Under the pieces are notes generated by a model. It saw nothing but the letters and a program-made list of their open reading frames with translations. It was not told the origin of the DNA and searched no databases. The position numbers and the translations under genes are program-made. Of a DNA stretch of 14,041 bases, positions 12,583-14,041 are shown piece by piece (the stretch's first letter is position 1; each line of letters starts with the position of its first letter). This DNA comes from UBA6901 sp035256085 (lineage in GTDB: Bacteria > Pseudomonadota > Gammaproteobacteria > Acidiferrobacterales > UBA6901). The stretch spans positions 1 to 14,041 of the forward strand of contig DATEYP010000144.1 in the NCBI GenBank assembly GCA_035256085.1, given 5' to 3'.

Positions 12583-12899
12583 TTGGCTGTCTTCTCCATG
12601 CGCGTGATCACCATTCCGGTGGCGCCCTTCTCCAGCTCAAAGCGCACCTTGTCGCCGGCGGCGATTCCTGCCAGCACCGCCTGGTCCTTGACGCGGAAGA
12701 ACATGGTCATCCCCGGCCACTTCAACGCCGGAATGGGATCGTGGTTGATCTTGACCCGGCCCTCGTCCGCCTTGACCTGCACCACCACACCGGTAGCGGA
12801 AACGGCCGTTGCCGCGGCGTTGTCCGCGGCGGCAAGACCGATTCCCGATACACCCATCCCGATAATTCCGAACAGCCCCAACCAAAGCATGCGTTTCAT
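12579..12899 (-). CDS. CusF-like periplasmic copper-binding protein
   Basis: A 106-residue protein with a Sec signal peptide (MKRMLWLGLFGIIGMGVSGI..., cleavage near LAAAD at 22-26) and a CusF/CopK-type beta barrel: GVVVQVKADEGRVKINHDPI, PALKWPGMTMFF (His53, Trp61, Met64, Met66) and GDKVRFELEKGATGMVITRM. These four residues correspond to the CusF Cu+ site (His, Trp, Met, Met). It would bind Cu+ in the periplasm and pass it to an efflux partner or store it. The ATG at 12899 is preceded by GAGG about 9 bases upstream. Its stop overlaps the GTG of the downstream cytochrome (GTGA). No CusCBA genes are in the window, so the partner is unknown. I leave the symbol blank for this reason. Confidence 0.92.
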   Translation of the reverse strand: MKRMLWLGLFGIIGMGVSGIGLAAADNAAATAVSATGVVVQVKADEGRVKINHDPIPALKWPGMTMFFRVKDQAVLAGIAAGDKVRFELEKGATGMVITRMEKTAK

Positions 12900-12950
12900 G
12901 TTTGCGTTCCTCTTAATTGTTAACGGTTGCGTTGCCGAAGCCGGCGCGCG

Positions 12951-13424
12951 CTACTTGGCGTTCACCCGGATGCTGCCCTTCATGCCGGCCTCGTAGTGAC
13001 CGGGAATCAGGCAGGCGAATTCCACCGTGCCGGCCTGGGTGAACTTCCAGATCAAGGTGTCCGTGCCGCCCGGCGCCACCTTCACCATATTAGGATCGGC
13101 GTGCTCCATGTCCGGGTGGCGGCGCATCATTTCAGCATGTTCCTTGAGCGACTGCACGTCGCCCAACACCAACTCGTGCGGCAGCTTGCCGGTGTTCTTC
13201 ACCACGAACTTGATGGTCTCGCCGCGCCGCACCGTGATAGCGGCGGGCAGGTAACGCATGCTGTCCGCCGCCTGCACCTCGATAGTGCGGTTCACCTGTG
13301 CCGCCGTGCCGGGCACTCCATACGGCGCGGCATGATGATCGTCATGCCCGCCGGCGTGCTGGCCGGCGGCCAGCGCGACTGCCGGCAATGTGCCGAGAAT
13401 CAGGATCGAAAGCATCTTGTTCAT
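12951..13424 (-). CDS. Cupredoxin (plastocyanin/azurin-like type I copper protein)
   Basis: A 157-residue protein: Sec signal peptide (MNKMLSILILGTLPAVALAA), a His-rich mature N-terminus (GQHAGGHDDHHAAP, 21-34), and a cupredoxin domain. The type I copper ligands are visible: His83 in LPHELVLG, Cys138 in EFACLIPGH, His143, and Met148 in EAGMKG. A Met/His-rich loop (HAEMMRRHPDMEH, 96-108) may bind more copper. The protein is periplasmic and shuttles electrons or buffers copper; the CopI-like type found in copper-resistance islands matches the His-rich tail and Met loop (family knowledge). A GGAGAGG 7-8 bases upstream of the ATG at 13424 sets the start. It lies 51 bp before the CusF-like gene and 85 bp after the CopB-like gene. 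Confidence 0.92.
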   Translation of the reverse strand: MNKMLSILILGTLPAVALAAGQHAGGHDDHHAAPYGVPGTAAQVNRTIEVQAADSMRYLPAAITVRRGETIKFVVKNTGKLPHELVLGDVQSLKEHAEMMRRHPDMEHADPNMVKVAPGGTDTLIWKFTQAGTVEFACLIPGHYEAGMKGSIRVNAK

Positions 13425-13509
13425 AATAATATACCTCTCCAGGTTGTGTAGAGTCACTTGTATACCGGGCGCCCAGCGCGCCCCTGCGCCAAACAGAAAA
13501 AATCAATAC

Positions 13510-14041
13510 TCAAAACCAGAAACGCAGGCCTGCGACGAATCGCGTTTCCTTCGTCTCGGCACCGGCGGCGCGTGCGTAATCCGCCGTCGCCCCGTACTTG
13601 CCCGCCCATTCGATGCCGACATAGGGCGCGAACTCGCGGCGGATTTCGTAGCGCAGACGCAGACCCGCCACGGCACTGCTCAGACCGGCACCGAGCGCGA
13701 GTTCCGCATCGCGTTGGCCGTAGAAGTTCGTCTCGATCCGCGGCTGCAGCACCAGCTTCTGCGTCAGCAACAGCTCGTACTCCACGGCAAACCGCAACGC
13801 GCTGCGCCCGCTTTCGCCGACGTAGGCGGTAGCATCGAGCTCGAACCAGTACGGCGCCAGTCCCTCGACACCGAACGCCAGCCAGCCGCGCCCCGGCCGT
13901 CCCGCGCCGCTGTCGTGGCGCACGCCGAGCTGCGCGTCCCAATAGGCGGCCACGGCATGGCTCCAGAACAGCTCGGTGCGCGCCGCTTCCATCTTGCCGT
14001 CTTCCACCTCACCCTCGGCCTTGAGCACCGCGCGGTCGTAG
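13510..14041 (-). CDS. copB: CopB-family outer membrane copper-resistance protein, C-terminal part (5' end outside window)
   Basis: The frame is open to the window edge; 177 C-terminal codons are present, starting YDRAVLKAEGEVEDGKMEAA. The sequence is an outer-membrane beta-barrel of the CopB type: alternating strands, the conserved WDAQLGVRHD, LAPYWFELDATAYVG, TQKLVLQPRIETNFYGQ and LRYEIRREFAPYVGIEW blocks, and a terminal aromatic FWF. CopB is thought to sit in the outer membrane and take part in copper sequestration together with the multicopper oxidase CopA. The His/Met-rich N-terminal part would be outside the window, and a CopA oxidase gene may lie upstream. Downstream (13425-13509) is a short spacer with a 6-bp GC hairpin but no U-run, and then the cupredoxin gene. 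Confidence 0.93.
   Translation of the reverse strand, partial: YDRAVLKAEGEVEDGKMEAARTELFWSHAVAAYWDAQLGVRHDSGAGRPGRGWLAFGVEGLAPYWFELDATAYVGESGRSALRFAVEYELLLTQKLVLQPRIETNFYGQRDAELALGAGLSSAVAGLRLRYEIRREFAPYVGIEWAGKYGATADYARAAGAETKETRFVAGLRFWF

Noticed and set aside
13460..13485. GC hairpin after the CopB-like gene as an intrinsic terminator
   Set aside because: The stem is only 6 bp and no T-run follows in the transcribed direction.

Overview
GC-rich proteobacterial DNA. Every protein-coding gene I can support lies on the minus strand, so genes are read from high to low coordinates. The gene set suggests an environmental beta- or gammaproteobacterium: c-type cytochromes, a CopB-type outer membrane protein, a YHS-type copper ATPase and an FNR-like site. 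I cannot name the species. Most of the window (about 0.8 to 14.0 kb) is a copper-handling and periplasmic electron-transfer island. The low end holds an unrelated NAD-salvage pair.

Layout from the upstream (high-coordinate) end: the C-terminal half of a CopB-like outer membrane protein (13510-14041); a cupredoxin (12951-13424); a CusF-like copper-binding protein (12579-12899) overlapping a lipoprotein cytochrome c (11863-12582) whose 5' end carries an in-frame repeat insertion; a second, paralogous lipoprotein cytochrome c (11260-11730); a 27-residue membrane peptide (11151-11234); a 141-bp element with 10-bp terminal inverted repeats (10988-11128); a DUF302 protein (10559-10948); and a frameshifted HMA copper-chaperone relic (10337-10554) with an FNR-like box at its end. 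Next come a small exported protein (9838-10284), a Met/Gly-rich Spy/CpxP-like protein (9079-9741), a SHOCT-domain membrane protein (8699-8950), a monoheme cytochrome c (8279-8656) and a YVTN-type beta-propeller (7296-8282). After a roughly 200-bp spacer with a long inverted repeat and a possible 46-residue membrane ORF come a patatin-like phospholipase (5916-6887) and a free-standing YHS protein (5703-5891).

The most compact unit is 813-5649: a Cu+-type P-type ATPase with two N-terminal YHS domains, a two-helix membrane protein, an exported thioredoxin-fold (DsbA-like) protein, a membrane protein with an intramembrane CAAC motif, a DUF2933 protein and an isoprenylcysteine/phospholipid-type methyltransferase. 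All five junctions are 4-bp ATGA overlaps, which implies translational coupling and a shared job. Inference: the ATPase exports Cu+, the YHS domains handle the metal on the cytoplasmic side, the thioredoxin/CAAC pair keeps envelope thiols or metal sites in the right redox state, and CusF-like, cupredoxin, Spy-like, cytochrome and CopB proteins manage copper and electrons in the periplasm and outer membrane.

The low end (1-748) is nicotinamidase followed 1 bp later by the start of nicotinate phosphoribosyltransferase, a Preiss-Handler NAD-salvage pair.

The most unusual observations are the dispersed repeat that forms the N-terminal codons of two coupled genes 11 kb apart (methyltransferase and cytochrome), the modular YHS set, the thiol-redox pair inside the copper ATPase operon, and the one-base lesion in the HMA gene.
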